A program made the position numbers and the translations under genes. 64,000 nt of DNA from JBBQSU01 sp038234815. Lineage in GTDB: Bacteria > Planctomycetota > Phycisphaerae > Tepidisphaerales > Tepidisphaeraceae. Shown piece by piece: positions 8,074 through 17,037 of the stretch. Below the pieces are notes generated by a model that saw only the letters and a list, made by a program, of their open reading frames with translations, made no database searches and had not been told where the DNA came from. The stretch lies in the NCBI GenBank assembly GCA_038234815.1, contig JBBQSU010000002.1:1-64000 (forward strand), in the 5' to 3' direction. Position 1 is the stretch's first letter. Every line of letters starts with the position of its first letter.

Positions 8074-8721
8074 TCAGTCCGCGTCGGCCGCGCGCACCGC
8101 TTTTACGAACGCGCGCATCCGCTCGGGGCTTTTTTTACCCCATTCCGCTTCAATCCCGCTACTAACATCCACCCCGAACGGCCGCAGGCGTCGCACGATC
8201 GCGCCCACGTTTTCGGGATTCAATCCGCCGGCCAGGACGATCGGCTTCAGGCCATCGAATCGCCCATTTGCCTGGGCCTGTTCGATCAGCTCCCAGTTAT
8301 TTTCAACCCCGGTCCCACCGGTCGATCCCGGGGTATCCAGCAGAATCTGAAACAGATTGTCCGGCGGATGGGACCATTCGGTCAAATTGACCGCAGACGA
8401 AAACTTGATCGTCTTCATCACTGGCGTTGGCGCGATCGCCTCAACCACGTTCGCGGGTTCGTTTCCATGCAATTGCACTATTTGGAATGAAACTTCGGTA
8501 ACGATCCGCAGCACTTCGGCTAGGGGCTGATCGACGAAGAGGCCGATGCGGTGTATCCGCGCCGGCAGGGCAGCAGCGATCTTGCGGCCCGTTTCGATGG
8601 AAATGCACCGGCGCGCAGGGGGGTGGAACACCATGCCGACGGCATCGGCGCCGGCCTCGGCCGCCGCCAGCGCGTCTTCCACGCTGCGAATACCACAGAA
8701 TTTGATCCAGGTGCGATGCAC
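8074..8721 (-). CDS. trpF: phosphoribosylanthranilate isomerase
   Basis: 215 residues. The N-terminal KFCGI (7-11) carries the catalytic cysteine; the catalytic aspartate is in the DTPGSTGGTG region, and LAGGLNPENV is the phosphate-binding loop of this TIM barrel. TrpF converts N-(5-phosphoribosyl)anthranilate to the ribulose derivative in tryptophan synthesis, in the cytoplasm. It starts six bases after the stop of ilvC on the same strand, so the two are probably co-transcribed, an unusual pairing of tryptophan and branched-chain genes. No other trp gene is in the window. Confidence 0.93.
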   Translation of the reverse strand: MHRTWIKFCGIRSVEDALAAAEAGADAVGMVFHPPARRCISIETGRKIAAALPARIHRIGLFVDQPLAEVLRIVTEVSFQIVQLHGNEPANVVEAIAPTPVMKTIKFSSAVNLTEWSHPPDNLFQILLDTPGSTGGTGVENNWELIEQAQANGRFDGLKPIVLAGGLNPENVGAIVRRLRPFGVDVSSGIEAEWGKKSPERMRAFVKAVRAADAD

Positions 8722-8727
8722 CAGTAT

Positions 8728-9747
8728 TTACGCCTTGGGCGGGGTCTTAGCCTTAAGCCAGGGCATCATCGCCCGCAAACGCCGGCCCGTCACTTCCACC
8801 GGGTGGTTGTTGTCGGCTTCGTACAGCCGCTTGAAATTCTTCATCCCGCCCTCGTATTCGGCCCGCCAACCCTTGGCGAACGTGCCGTCCTGGATCTCCT
8901 TCAAGACCTTCTTCATTTCTTTCTTGGTCTCTTCAGTGATGATCCGCGGGCCGGTCTTCAGGTCGCCCCATTCGGCCGTGTTGCTGATGCTGTAGCGCAT
9001 GTAGTCCAGCCCGCCCTGATAGATGAGATCGACGATCAGTTTGACTTCGTGAACGCATTCAAAATAGGCCATTTCTGGTGGATAGCCGGCTTCGGTAAGG
9101 GTCTCAAACCCCGCCTTTATCAGCGCGCTGAGTCCGCCACACAGGACGGCCTGCTCGCCGAAGAGATCGGTTTCGCATTCATCCTTGAAGGTGGTCTCGA
9201 TCACACCGCTTCTTGCCCCGCCGATGCCCCTGGCCCAGGCCAAGCCGATCTTGCGGGCGTTTCCGGTCGCATCCTGATGAATCGCCAGCAGGCAGGGCAC
9301 TCCGCCACCTTTTTCAAACTCGCTGCGCACCAGGTGCCCCGGGCCTTTGGGGGCAACCAAAAGCACATCCACATCCTTGGGGGCAACCGTCGTTTTGAAA
9401 TGGAAGTTGAAGCCGTGCGTTGCGCCCACTGCCTGGCCCTTGCGCAGATTTGGCAAAATGCTCTTGGCCCACACCTCGGGCTGAACCTCGTCGGGCAAGG
9501 TGATGATCACCAGGTCAGCCTGCTTCACCGCGTCTTCCACCGGCATCGGATCAAAGCCCTTTTCAATCGCCAGGCGGCCGTTGGCACTTTCCTTGCGATT
9601 GGCGACGATCACCTTGATCCCGCTATCGCGCAGATTTAGTCCATGCGCATGTCCCTGCGAACCGAATCCGATGATCGCCACCGTCTTGCCATGCAGGGCA
9701 TCCAGCGGCGCGTCCTTCTCATAAATCATTTTCAGAGCATCAGCCAT
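8728..9747 (-). CDS. ilvC: ketol-acid reductoisomerase (class I)
   Basis: 339 residues, the class I length. GFGSQGHAHGLNLRDSG (27-43) is the NADP-binding loop, with Arg51 and Ser54 in VANRKES indicating NADPH preference. The catalytic acid cluster appears in FKDECETDLFGEQAVLCGG and FECVHEVKLIVDL. It catalyses the Mg-dependent isomeroreduction of acetolactate in valine, leucine and isoleucine synthesis. A purine-rich AAGGAAG precedes the ATG at 9747. trpF follows immediately downstream. Confidence 0.96.
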   Translation of the reverse strand: MADALKMIYEKDAPLDALHGKTVAIIGFGSQGHAHGLNLRDSGIKVIVANRKESANGRLAIEKGFDPMPVEDAVKQADLVIITLPDEVQPEVWAKSILPNLRKGQAVGATHGFNFHFKTTVAPKDVDVLLVAPKGPGHLVRSEFEKGGGVPCLLAIHQDATGNARKIGLAWARGIGGARSGVIETTFKDECETDLFGEQAVLCGGLSALIKAGFETLTEAGYPPEMAYFECVHEVKLIVDLIYQGGLDYMRYSISNTAEWGDLKTGPRIITEETKKEMKKVLKEIQDGTFAKGWRAEYEGGMKNFKRLYEADNNHPVEVTGRRLRAMMPWLKAKTPPKA

Positions 9748-10063
9748 TGGTGGTCTTCCTTAAAATAGTTGGGTTGTCGATGCTACAATCGTCGGCCACC
9801 GGGAACAAGAGGTGTGAGCGGGGGGCGTGGCATTATTTTGTGGGTGGTGGTGAATTTCGTGGCCCAGGCTTCGGGACTTTGGCCGGGCTTGAGCCAGAGA
9901 CCTAAGCCACTGAAGTAGAGTCGGGCCAAATGCAGTTGCCCCACGAAAAGGTGCCACACCATGGGCCGGACAAAAAATGCGAAAAGTCTGTGCAGGCGTT
10001 CGCAATGGATTGCCCAAGCACGCCTAGCCGCTCTGTCGCGGGGAACAAACCCGTCGCGGCCGA
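9748..10063. other. gap between dnaB and ilvC
   Basis: About 316 bases with no convincing gene. A 59-codon minus-strand frame (9962 to 9783) is open, and its reading continues upstream in the same frame into the end of dnaB, but it has no recognisable motif. The stretch should contain the ilvC promoter. Confidence 0.4.
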
Positions 10064-11419
10064 TCAGAATGGATCTGATGCGGTGCTGCGATTCTCAAAG
10101 CGTGTCGTTTGCTTCACGAAAGTCAGGTCGACCTTGCCAGTCGGGCCATTTCGCTGTTTGGCAATGATGATTTCGGCCTTGTTGTCAGGATCAAAATCAG
10201 GGTCGTTCTGGCGATAGTAATCCTCGCGGTGCAGAAGGCAGATGACGTCGGCATCCTGTTCGATTGAACCGGACTCACGCAGGTCACTCATGCGCGGGCG
10301 ATGCCCGTCGCGGCCTTCGCTGGCGCGATTAAGCTGCGACAGGCAGATGACCGGCACATTTAGCTCTCGCGCCACCGCTTTTATCCCGCGACTGATTTCC
10401 GATATCTGTTGCTGCCGGCTTTCCACGCCCGGATTGTCCATAAGCTGCATGTAGTCGATCATCAGGCATTGGATGCCGTGCTGAAGTTTCAACCGCCGAG
10501 CCTTGGCCCGAAGTTCCATCACCGTCAATCCCGGCGAATCGTCCACCCAGATCGGCGCCTTGGCCAGCTCGCTCACCACCTGGGCCATCTGATGATATTC
10601 CTCGGTGCTCATCATTCCCCGGCGGACTTTCTGGGCATCAATCTTTGTGCGGCTGCAAAGCAATCGCTGGGCAAGCTGCTGCTTGCTCATTTCCAATGAA
10701 AACACCGCGGTCGGGAGGTTGGTATCACAGGAAATATGCTCGATGATGTTCATGGCAAAGGCGGTCTTTCCCATGGAAGGGCGCGCCGCGACGATGATCA
10801 TTTCGCCGTTTTGCAGGCCATTGAGCATGTCGTCGAGTTCGAGAAAGCCGGTGTCGATGCCCCGGCGGTTCTTGTCCTCGATCATGTTGTAGACTTCCAT
10901 CGCCACGTCGCCGATGGGTGACGCCGCCGAGCCGATTCTCTTCTCGGAGATCTCGAAAATACGTTTTTCGGCCTGATCCAGCACGTGTTCGGCCTGCTCG
11001 TGAGGGGCGTAGGCGTCGCGGAGGATGTCGTTGCTGGCCCCGATCAACCGCCGGAGCAGGTATTTTTCACGGACGATCCCGGCGTAATGCTTGCCGTGCG
11101 CCGCTGCCGGCACCGTGTTCAATACCTGCATCAGATATTGAACCCCACCGACCTCCTCCAGAAGCTGACGTTTGGCCAGTTCTTCGCGCAGGATGACGGC
11201 ATCCACCCCGCGATTTTGTTCATACAGTTTCAGCAGCGCATCGAAAATGATCTGGTGATCGGCCTGGAAGAACGCGTCGCTGGAGACGATCTGCGCGACC
11301 TCGCCGATCATGTCCTTGTCGAGCATCATCGACGCCAGCAGGCACATTTCGGCGTCGATGGAGTGCGGCGGAAGCCGGTCAAACTGCTTTGCGAGAGATG
11401 AGTCGATTAGCTGGGTCAT
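10064..11419 (-). CDS. dnaB: replicative DNA helicase DnaB
   Basis: 451 residues. The N-terminal DnaB domain (IDAEMCLLASMML near 21-33) is followed by the RecA-like helicase core with Walker A ARPSMGKTAFAMN (about 212-224), Walker B CLMIDYMQLM, and the C-terminal DLRESGSIEQDADVICLLHR that ends in the arginine-finger region. It unwinds DNA at the replication fork and loads primase. It is the last gene of the minus-strand run that begins with tRNA-Gln and includes rpsF-ssb-rplI, but a terminator between rplI and dnaB suggests its own promoter. Confidence 0.96.
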   Translation of the reverse strand: MTQLIDSSLAKQFDRLPPHSIDAEMCLLASMMLDKDMIGEVAQIVSSDAFFQADHQIIFDALLKLYEQNRGVDAVILREELAKRQLLEEVGGVQYLMQVLNTVPAAAHGKHYAGIVREKYLLRRLIGASNDILRDAYAPHEQAEHVLDQAEKRIFEISEKRIGSAASPIGDVAMEVYNMIEDKNRRGIDTGFLELDDMLNGLQNGEMIIVAARPSMGKTAFAMNIIEHISCDTNLPTAVFSLEMSKQQLAQRLLCSRTKIDAQKVRRGMMSTEEYHQMAQVVSELAKAPIWVDDSPGLTVMELRAKARRLKLQHGIQCLMIDYMQLMDNPGVESRQQQISEISRGIKAVARELNVPVICLSQLNRASEGRDGHRPRMSDLRESGSIEQDADVICLLHREDYYRQNDPDFDPDNKAEIIIAKQRNGPTGKVDLTFVKQTTRFENRSTASDPF

Positions 11420-11550
11420 ATTACCTGACGGTGCCGGTACATTGAACTCCGTTACACTACGCGCGATCTCGAGGGAGTGGAATTATAAGGACGATTGCGG
11501 ACGCGGCAAACCGGTTGTCGCTGCCCGCCGGTTCATCCACAGGCTATAAA

Positions 11551-11583
11551 CAAAAAGGCCCGCAAAGCGCTCTTTGCGGGCCT
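11551..11583 (-). terminator. Rho-independent terminator after rplI
   Basis: Perfect 12-bp stem AGGCCCGCAAAG (11556-11567) / CTTTGCGGGCCT (11572-11583) with a 4-base loop. On the minus strand it is followed by a T-run (11556-11552). It lies 32 bases beyond the rplI stop. Confidence 0.9.
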
Positions 11584-11614
11584 GAAACGTTTGCCGGTCG
11601 TCGGAGTTGGCCGA

Positions 11615-12154
11615 TCAGGCTTGCGGGGGTGCTTTCTCGGCAGCTTCCTTTTCCGCGTCGGCTTTGGCCTTGCGGGCGGCGTCCATGCTGGCCTTGCTTT
11701 CGGCGTCAGGCGCGACCCAGACCTTGATTTCCGTGGTCAGGTCGTCAGCGAAAGCGATGCGGACGTTGTACTTCTCGATCTTATCGAGCTTGCCGGGCAA
11801 CTGAACGTCATCCGGCTCAACCGCGTGGCCCATCGCTTGCAATACCTTGGAGATTTCCGTGGCGCTAACGGCACCATAGAGGTGACCTTGCTCGTTGGCG
11901 CGGCGTTCGAGTGTGACCTCGACCGTTTCCAGTGCCTTAAGCACGTTGGCCTGCGCGGCGCGCTTGTCCTTCTCCAGTCGCTCGATCTCGGCCTTGCGGG
12001 CTTCAACCTTTTTGACATTGCCGGGAGTTGGCTCAACGGCCAAGTCCTTGGGGAGCAGGTAATTTCGGGCATAGCCCGGCGACACCTCGACGATATCGCC
12101 GACCCGACCGACGTGCTTGATCGATTCTTTCAACAGTACTTTTACGTTTGCCAT
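11615..12154 (-). CDS. rplI: 50S ribosomal protein L9
   Basis: 179 residues. The N-terminal domain MANVKVLLKESIKHVGRVGDIVEVSPGYARNYLLPK is clear L9 (the G-x-x-G-D-x-V-x-V-x-x-G-Y-x-R-N-Y-L-x-P signature), followed by the long helix and C-terminal RNA-binding domain. An alanine/lysine-rich tail after about residue 155 extends it beyond the usual 150 residues. It binds 23S rRNA domain V at the base of the L1 stalk. It follows ssb by 54 bases, in the usual rpsF-ssb-(rpsR)-rplI order but without rpsR. Confidence 0.96.
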   Translation of the reverse strand: MANVKVLLKESIKHVGRVGDIVEVSPGYARNYLLPKDLAVEPTPGNVKKVEARKAEIERLEKDKRAAQANVLKALETVEVTLERRANEQGHLYGAVSATEISKVLQAMGHAVEPDDVQLPGKLDKIEKYNVRIAFADDLTTEIKVWVAPDAESKASMDAARKAKADAEKEAAEKAPPQA

Positions 12155-12208
12155 GATGACCTCGGAGAACAGATTGTTAATGGTAAATGAACGGTGATTT
12201 TTCGGGCT

Positions 12209-12730
12209 TTAGAACGGGATGTCGTCGTCAGAGAACTGTTTGTCGTCTCCGAAAGGGGGTTCAGGTTGTGCTCCCTGCGCTGCCTGGCCTGCGGGCTTGG
12301 CCCGCTGGGGGCTACGCGCGGGTGCCGGTGTGCGGTCCTGACTGGTCTCGTCGTACTGGGCTGAAGGTGCCGCGCCTCCGCCGGGCGTTGCCCCGGGCGG
12401 TCCGCCGACAAATTCAAAACTTTCGACGGTCACGCCCAGTTTGCTGCGTTTCCCGCCGCCGTTTTTGTCTTCCCACGAATCGTACTTCAGGCGGCCTTCG
12501 ATAAAGATTGGCTTGCCTTTGGTGAAGTACTGATTGATGACCTCGCCGGTTCGGCCCCAGGCGGTGCAGTCGATGAAGTTGACTTCTTCCTTCTGCTCGC
12601 CTGACTGGCTCTTCCATTTGCGGTTGACGGCAAGGCCGAATTCACACACCGCCATCTGTGCCGGCGTGTATTTCAACTGGGGGTCCCGGGTGAGATTGCC
12701 CATCAGGATGACTTTGTTGTAACTGGCCAT
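12209..12730 (-). CDS. ssb: single-stranded DNA-binding protein
   Basis: 173 residues. OB fold from MASYNKVILMGNLTRDPQLKY to about residue 110 with FIDCTAWGRTGEVI; then a glycine-, proline- and glutamine-rich linker, and the acidic tip DDDIPF that recruits replication and repair partners. It coats single-stranded DNA as a tetramer. It sits between rpsF and rplI on the same strand, 60 bases from the rpsF stop. Confidence 0.97.
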   Translation of the reverse strand: MASYNKVILMGNLTRDPQLKYTPAQMAVCEFGLAVNRKWKSQSGEQKEEVNFIDCTAWGRTGEVINQYFTKGKPIFIEGRLKYDSWEDKNGGGKRSKLGVTVESFEFVGGPPGATPGGGAAPSAQYDETSQDRTPAPARSPQRAKPAGQAAQGAQPEPPFGDDKQFSDDDIPF

Positions 12731-12790
12731 TTGCAGCCTTCAGTTAAATGCCAAACATCGACCGTAACCGCATGTTGTTGCGGGTGTCGA

Positions 12791-13222
12791 TCATTCGCGG
12801 GCAGCACCTTCGGGCGCGTCGCGGCGGGGCGGCCGTGTGGGGGCGTCCCACGAATTGCGCTCGAACGTGCGCTCTTCACGCGGCTGAATCGGCTGTGGCT
12901 CGACTTTCTCCATCTCGTCCTTCGAGAGGTGGTCGGCCTTGGTCACGAGCACCCGCAGCATGTCTTCGCTGAGATTCACGTCGCGCTCGATTGCTACGAT
13001 CGCCGCGCCCGGAGCGGTGAAGTAAACCAGGATATAGGTCCCACGCTTCTGGCCGTTAAGTTCGTAGGCCAGCTTGCGCTCGTCCCACTTCTTAATCACC
13101 AGAATCTCCCCGCCATGTCGCTCGACAATTCCGCGGCTGAGTTTGATTGCATTTTCGGCCTCGGCCCCGGCGGCCGGCCCGACTAAAAACATTGCTTCGT
13201 AAGTATGATTCGCTTTAGCCAT
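12791..13222 (-). CDS. rpsF: 30S ribosomal protein S6
   Basis: 143 residues. The S6 fold is seen in YEAMFLVGP, KKWDERKLAYELNGQKRGTYILVYFTAP and the following helix LSEDMLRVLVTKAD. A charged C-terminal extension (PREERTFERNSW...) adds about 35 residues. In the 30S subunit S6 pairs with S18; the S18 gene, usually two genes downstream, is absent here. Confidence 0.96.
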   Translation of the reverse strand: MAKANHTYEAMFLVGPAAGAEAENAIKLSRGIVERHGGEILVIKKWDERKLAYELNGQKRGTYILVYFTAPGAAIVAIERDVNLSEDMLRVLVTKADHLSKDEMEKVEPQPIQPREERTFERNSWDAPTRPPRRDAPEGAARE

Positions 13223-13324
13223 GATGTCTGTCTTTCCCTAAATTGGGTTTTGACCGGTGCGCCGGCCGTAGGGGTTAATTTTTTCGAGCACAAGCATGAT
13301 CGGTTCAGATCACCTGTGGTCGGT

Positions 13325-13939
13325 TCATTCCATTTTCTCGCCGGCGTTGAACACGCTCATCGCCTTGGAGATTCCGTCTTCGATCCACATTCGAATCGCG
13401 CCGGCGGCGCGTTCGACGGCGGGATCGATCTGCCGTCTCTGGTCCCCGGTAAAACGACCGAGAACATAATCCTTCTGCACCCGTCCCGACGGCGGGGGGT
13501 CTATGCCCAGCCGCAGCCGCGGGTATTGATTGTCGCCTAAGGCCCGTTCAATATCCTTCAGGCCGTTATGTCCGCCACTACTGCCTTCGGCCCGCAGTCT
13601 GATTCTTCCGCAGGGCAAGGCGATGTCGTCCAGCACAACCATCACTTCTTTGGCCGTCAACTGATAGAAGGCCATTGCCGACTGTACTGCTTTCCCGCTG
13701 AGGTTCATATAGGTCAGCGGCTTGAGCAGCACCAGTTTTTCGACCCCGCCGGAAGGGATCGATATCGATCCGTCGAGGGCCAGACCATCGAAGCGTGATC
13801 TGGCCAGCCTGTCGAACTCGCCCGGCTGGCCGATCCAGCCCAGCTTTTGAGCCAGTTGGTCGACCGTCTCGAAACCGATGTTGTGCCGGGTCCCGACGTA
13901 ATCCTTTCCGGGGTTGCCCAGGCCGACAATCAACTTCAT
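13325..13939 (-). CDS. pth: peptidyl-tRNA hydrolase
   Basis: 204 residues. MKLIVGLGNPGKDYVGTRHNIGF contains the conserved Asn10 and catalytic His20; KPLTYMNLSGKAV, VLDDIALPCGRIRLRAEGSSGGHNGLKDIERALG and YPRLRLGIDPPP are the other signature blocks. It cleaves the ester bond of peptidyl-tRNAs dropped from ribosomes. It follows rplY by 14 bases, the common rplY-pth pairing. Confidence 0.97.
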   Translation of the reverse strand: MKLIVGLGNPGKDYVGTRHNIGFETVDQLAQKLGWIGQPGEFDRLARSRFDGLALDGSISIPSGGVEKLVLLKPLTYMNLSGKAVQSAMAFYQLTAKEVMVVLDDIALPCGRIRLRAEGSSGGHNGLKDIERALGDNQYPRLRLGIDPPPSGRVQKDYVLGRFTGDQRRQIDPAVERAAGAIRMWIEDGISKAMSVFNAGEKME

Positions 13940-13953
13940 ATCGGTCCAGCCCG

Positions 13954-14613
13954 TTATTTCTTTTCCGCAGCGGCAGCGGCGGCGGCGGCTTCCTCGTCCT
14001 CAGCCTTCTTGCCGATTACTTCCGGTTCCGGTTCGCCTTCAGCCACGACCGCTTCAACCTGTTCGATAATCTCGCGGACCGTGGCGACGATCAGGTCTTC
14101 GTCCTGAAGGCACTTGACGCCCTGCGGCAGCTTCAGGTCCTTGATATGCAGGACCGCGTCTTTTTCGAGTTCCGAAACGTCGTGAACGACGATGTCGGGA
14201 ATTTCGGTGACCAGACACTCGATCTCCAGCTCGCTGATGATCTGCTGGAGCACGCCGCCTTCTTTTTCACCCTTGGGTTCGCCTTTAAGCTCAAGGCTGA
14301 CGGTGAGTTGCACCTTTTCGTTCAGATCAACCCTGGCGAAATCCACGTGCAGCACCTGAATGCCGAGGTGATCGTACTGCACTTCCTTAATCAGCACGTT
14401 TTCGCTTGCGCCACCGATTGCCAGCGCGAACAAGTGCTGCCCGTGTTCGATGTGCCGGACGGTTTCCTTCTTCGGAAGGGTGATGGGAACCACGTCCTTC
14501 TTATGGCCGTAGATGACGCCGGGGATTTTCCCCCCGTCACGCAGACGCTTGTTCTTGCGCGAGCCTAGCTCGCTGCGGGATTCGACGCTAATCGTTGCGG
14601 CTTGTTTTGCCAT
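13954..14613 (-). CDS. rplY: 50S ribosomal protein L25/Ctc
   Basis: 219 residues, the long CTC type. The N-terminal 5S-rRNA-binding domain shows SRSELGSRKNKRLRDGGKIPGVIYG and the C-terminal beta domain ends with LKLPQGVKCLQDEDLIVATV. A highly acidic and polyalanine tail follows. It binds 5S rRNA in the central protuberance. It is in the prs-rplY-pth order found widely. Confidence 0.95.
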   Translation of the reverse strand: MAKQAATISVESRSELGSRKNKRLRDGGKIPGVIYGHKKDVVPITLPKKETVRHIEHGQHLFALAIGGASENVLIKEVQYDHLGIQVLHVDFARVDLNEKVQLTVSLELKGEPKGEKEGGVLQQIISELEIECLVTEIPDIVVHDVSELEKDAVLHIKDLKLPQGVKCLQDEDLIVATVREIIEQVEAVVAEGEPEPEVIGKKAEDEEAAAAAAAAEKK

Positions 14614-14630
14614 GATAAACTCCTCGGTTG

Positions 14631-15602
14631 TTACTTTTCGAGATCAGCCTTAAACATTGCGCTGACCGACGTATTGTTGTGAATTCGGAAAATTGCCTCG
14701 CCCAAAAGCTCGGCCACGCTCAAAACCACCAGCCGGTCCTTGATCGCATCAGCACGCTCGCCGATGGGGATCGTGTCGGTGACCGCCAGCTTCGTAAACT
14801 CGCACTTGCTGAGGCGCTCCATCGCCGGTGGGGCGAAGACCGCGTGCGTCGCGGCCATGTAAACCTCACCCGCGCCATTGTCGCGCAGGATTTTCAGGGC
14901 TTCGGTCACGGTGCCTGCGGTGGTAATCATGTCATCCACCATCAGCACGTTCTTCCCGGCCACGTCGCCGATGATCCGCTTGGCCTCGGTCTGTGATCCG
15001 CTCTTTCGCCGCTTGTCGATGATGCAGATTTCGCCGCCCATCAGGTTGGCATACACCTGAGCGCGCTTCACGTTGCCCACGTCCGGCGAAACAAACACCC
15101 GATTGCTGAGCTTCAGACCCTTAAACCATTTGAACAGCACAGGGCTGGCCGATAGATGATCGACGGGGATGTCGAAAAAGCCCTGCACCTGCGCGGCATG
15201 AAGATCGACGCTTACCACCCGGTCGGCGCCGGCCCGTTCCATCAGATTGGCCACCAGCTTGGCGGTGATCGGCGTGCGGCCCTCGTCTTTTCGGTCCTGT
15301 CGGGCATAACCGAAGTACGGAATCACCGCCGTCACGCGGCCGGCGCTGGCGCGCTTCAGGGTGTCGATCCAGATGAACAGTTCCATCAGGTGCGCATTGA
15401 TCGGATGGCATGACGGCTGCACGATGTAGCAATCACGCCCGCGAACGTCTTCTTCCACCTTCACAATCAATTCGCCGTCGGGAAACAGTTCCGTGCGACC
15501 GCGGCCCAGTGGAATTTCGAGATAGTCGCAGATCTTCTGTGCCAATTGCGGATTGGCACGGCCTGCGAACAACTTCATCTTGTTGCCGTCTGCTTTTGAC
15601 AT
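14631..15602 (-). CDS. prs: ribose-phosphate pyrophosphokinase
   Basis: 323 residues from MSKADGNKMKLFAGR. Catalytic and regulatory blocks are complete: FPDGELIVKVEEDVRGRDCYIVQPS, YFGYARQDRKDEGRTPITAKLVANL, VDLHAAQVQGFFDIPVDHL, and the PRPP loop NVLMVDDMITTAGTVTEA. It makes PRPP from ribose-5-phosphate and ATP. The frame is open further upstream to 15827, but that part overlaps glmU and lacks family similarity, so the start at 15602 is chosen, four bases after the glmU stop. Confidence 0.96.
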   Translation of the reverse strand: MSKADGNKMKLFAGRANPQLAQKICDYLEIPLGRGRTELFPDGELIVKVEEDVRGRDCYIVQPSCHPINAHLMELFIWIDTLKRASAGRVTAVIPYFGYARQDRKDEGRTPITAKLVANLMERAGADRVVSVDLHAAQVQGFFDIPVDHLSASPVLFKWFKGLKLSNRVFVSPDVGNVKRAQVYANLMGGEICIIDKRRKSGSQTEAKRIIGDVAGKNVLMVDDMITTAGTVTEALKILRDNGAGEVYMAATHAVFAPPAMERLSKCEFTKLAVTDTIPIGERADAIKDRLVVLSVAELLGEAIFRIHNNTSVSAMFKADLEK

Positions 15603-15606
15603 GTGC

Positions 15607-16593
15607 CTATCCTCCACTCCGCGTGCCAATTGCCTGTTCAAGGGAGACTGTCCCGGCGACGGTCGTCCCCTCCGGCACGATCGAATTTCGCGGGACCATC
15701 GCGAACGGCCCGATGACACACTCGGCGCCGATGTTGGCCCCTCGGCCGATAAAGCTGAACGGATGCACGATCGTGTCCGGTCCGATGGCCGCGTCGGTTT
15801 CGATGTATGTCGTGTCCGGCGCGACAATGCTCACGCCGCTTTCGCGCAGCTTCCGCTGAATCCGATCCTGCATAATCTGGTCCACCTCGGCCTGCTGTTG
15901 CCGGGTATTGATCGAAAGCGTGTCTTCGGCGGTCACCGCCTGAATCGCCAGCACTTTCCTCCCCGCTTGGCGCAGGTGGCCGAAGATATCGGTCAGGTAG
16001 TATTCCTTTTTCTGGTTTGTGTTTGTTAGTTTGGTCAGCGCCCAGAGCAATTCCTCTGACCGGCAGCAATAATAACTGGGGAACACTTCCCTGATTTCCC
16101 GCTGCTCCGGCGTGCAATCGGGTTGTTCGACGATCTCAATAAATTCACCGGCGCTGTCGCGGATGATGCGGCCATAACCGGTCGGATCGTCGAGGATCGC
16201 GGTCGCCATGCTGGCGGCGGCGTGTTCGTCGCGATGGGCCTGCAAAAGGGTTTGCAGCACCTGGCTGCGGATGAGCGGGCCGTCACCGGCGAGGATGAAG
16301 GTGTCACCGGGATGCTTGCGGAGTTCGGCCTCGCAGGTGCGGGCGGCATGGCCGGTGCCCAATTGCTCAGTCTGCTCGATCCAGGTGATGCGGCGATCGT
16401 CCGCAAATTGCGCTACGACCTCGTCCTTGCCATGCCCGACCACCACCAGCACGCGGTCGCAACCGGCGCCATAGCAGGCTTGCAGAATGTAGGCCAAGAT
16501 GGGCCGACCGCAGATGTCGTGCAACGGCTTGGGCCGCCGCGACTTCATGCGGGTGCTTTTACCGGCGGCGAGGATGATTGCAGTCAATGCCAT
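15607..16593 (-). CDS. glmU: GlmU-type N-acetylglucosamine-1-phosphate uridylyltransferase, short form
   Basis: 328 residues against about 450 for bifunctional GlmU. The uridylyltransferase domain is intact: LAAGKSTRMKSRRPKPLH (8-25), EQLGTGHAAR, LAGDGPLIR, GYGRIIRD and the NTNQKKEYYLTDIF block. Only the beginning of the left-handed beta helix follows (IGPDTIVHPFSFIGRGANIGAECVIGPFA), and the active-site region of the acetyltransferase half is missing. It should make UDP-GlcNAc from GlcNAc-1-P, while acetylation of GlcN-1-P would need another enzyme. Upstream is tRNA-Gln; downstream prs by four bases. Confidence 0.88.
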   Translation of the reverse strand: MALTAIILAAGKSTRMKSRRPKPLHDICGRPILAYILQACYGAGCDRVLVVVGHGKDEVVAQFADDRRITWIEQTEQLGTGHAARTCEAELRKHPGDTFILAGDGPLIRSQVLQTLLQAHRDEHAAASMATAILDDPTGYGRIIRDSAGEFIEIVEQPDCTPEQREIREVFPSYYCCRSEELLWALTKLTNTNQKKEYYLTDIFGHLRQAGRKVLAIQAVTAEDTLSINTRQQQAEVDQIMQDRIQRKLRESGVSIVAPDTTYIETDAAIGPDTIVHPFSFIGRGANIGAECVIGPFAMVPRNSIVPEGTTVAGTVSLEQAIGTRSGG

Positions 16594-16631
16594 GACAGTT
16601 CAACAGGCGATTCGATGCGTTTAATTTTTCA

Positions 16632-16702
16632 CTACCCCGCCTGGATTCGAACCAGGACAAAGAGAGCCAAAATCTCTTGTGCTACCGTTACACTACGGGG
16701 TA
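16632..16702 (-). tRNA. tRNA-Gln (TTG anticodon)
   Basis: Minus strand: acceptor stem TACCCCG/CGGGGTA with a G discriminator, D arm TAGTGTAACGGTAGCA, anticodon arm AGAGA-TTTTGGC-TCTCT with TTG at 34-36, T arm TCCTGGTTCGAATCCAGG. No encoded CCA. It reads CAA and lies 38 bases upstream of the glmU start. Confidence 0.95.
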
Positions 16703-17037
16703 AACGATCGAAGCAACACCGGAGAGGATGACACCCAAAGGCGTCAAAGGGGCGTGCGGCGGAAAGCTTTCATCGAACGCTTCCAAGCGAATCACCAGCC
16801 CACCGGGGCCAGCCTGTTCCGTCTACCCTTTCGGCCCAAAACCGGCCGAACCTCTCGACGGACGCGCTTCCTAAGAGTCAAACGTCCGGGGCGAAATACT
16901 ACGTCTCCCAGCCATCCTGTCAAGCCAGCAATCGACCGGGAATGTCCGATTGCAGCCTTGCCATGATCCCGCTTGGGGTTATCATGCCATTTATGCGGAT
17001 CAGGATGATCCGCCTTCAAATCCAAGGACGGATCGAT
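16703..17037. other. divergent intergenic region
   Basis: 335 bases between tRNA-Gln (leftward) and the lipoprotein gene (rightward). I see no gene. It should hold both promoters, but no clear -35/-10 pair stood out. Confidence 0.4.

Noticed and set aside
9783..9962. A 59-codon minus-strand frame upstream of ilvC whose reading continues open into the dnaB end.
   Set aside because: It reads somewhat protein-like but has no recognised motif, no clear ribosome site, and lies where the ilvC promoter is expected. Kept only as a note.
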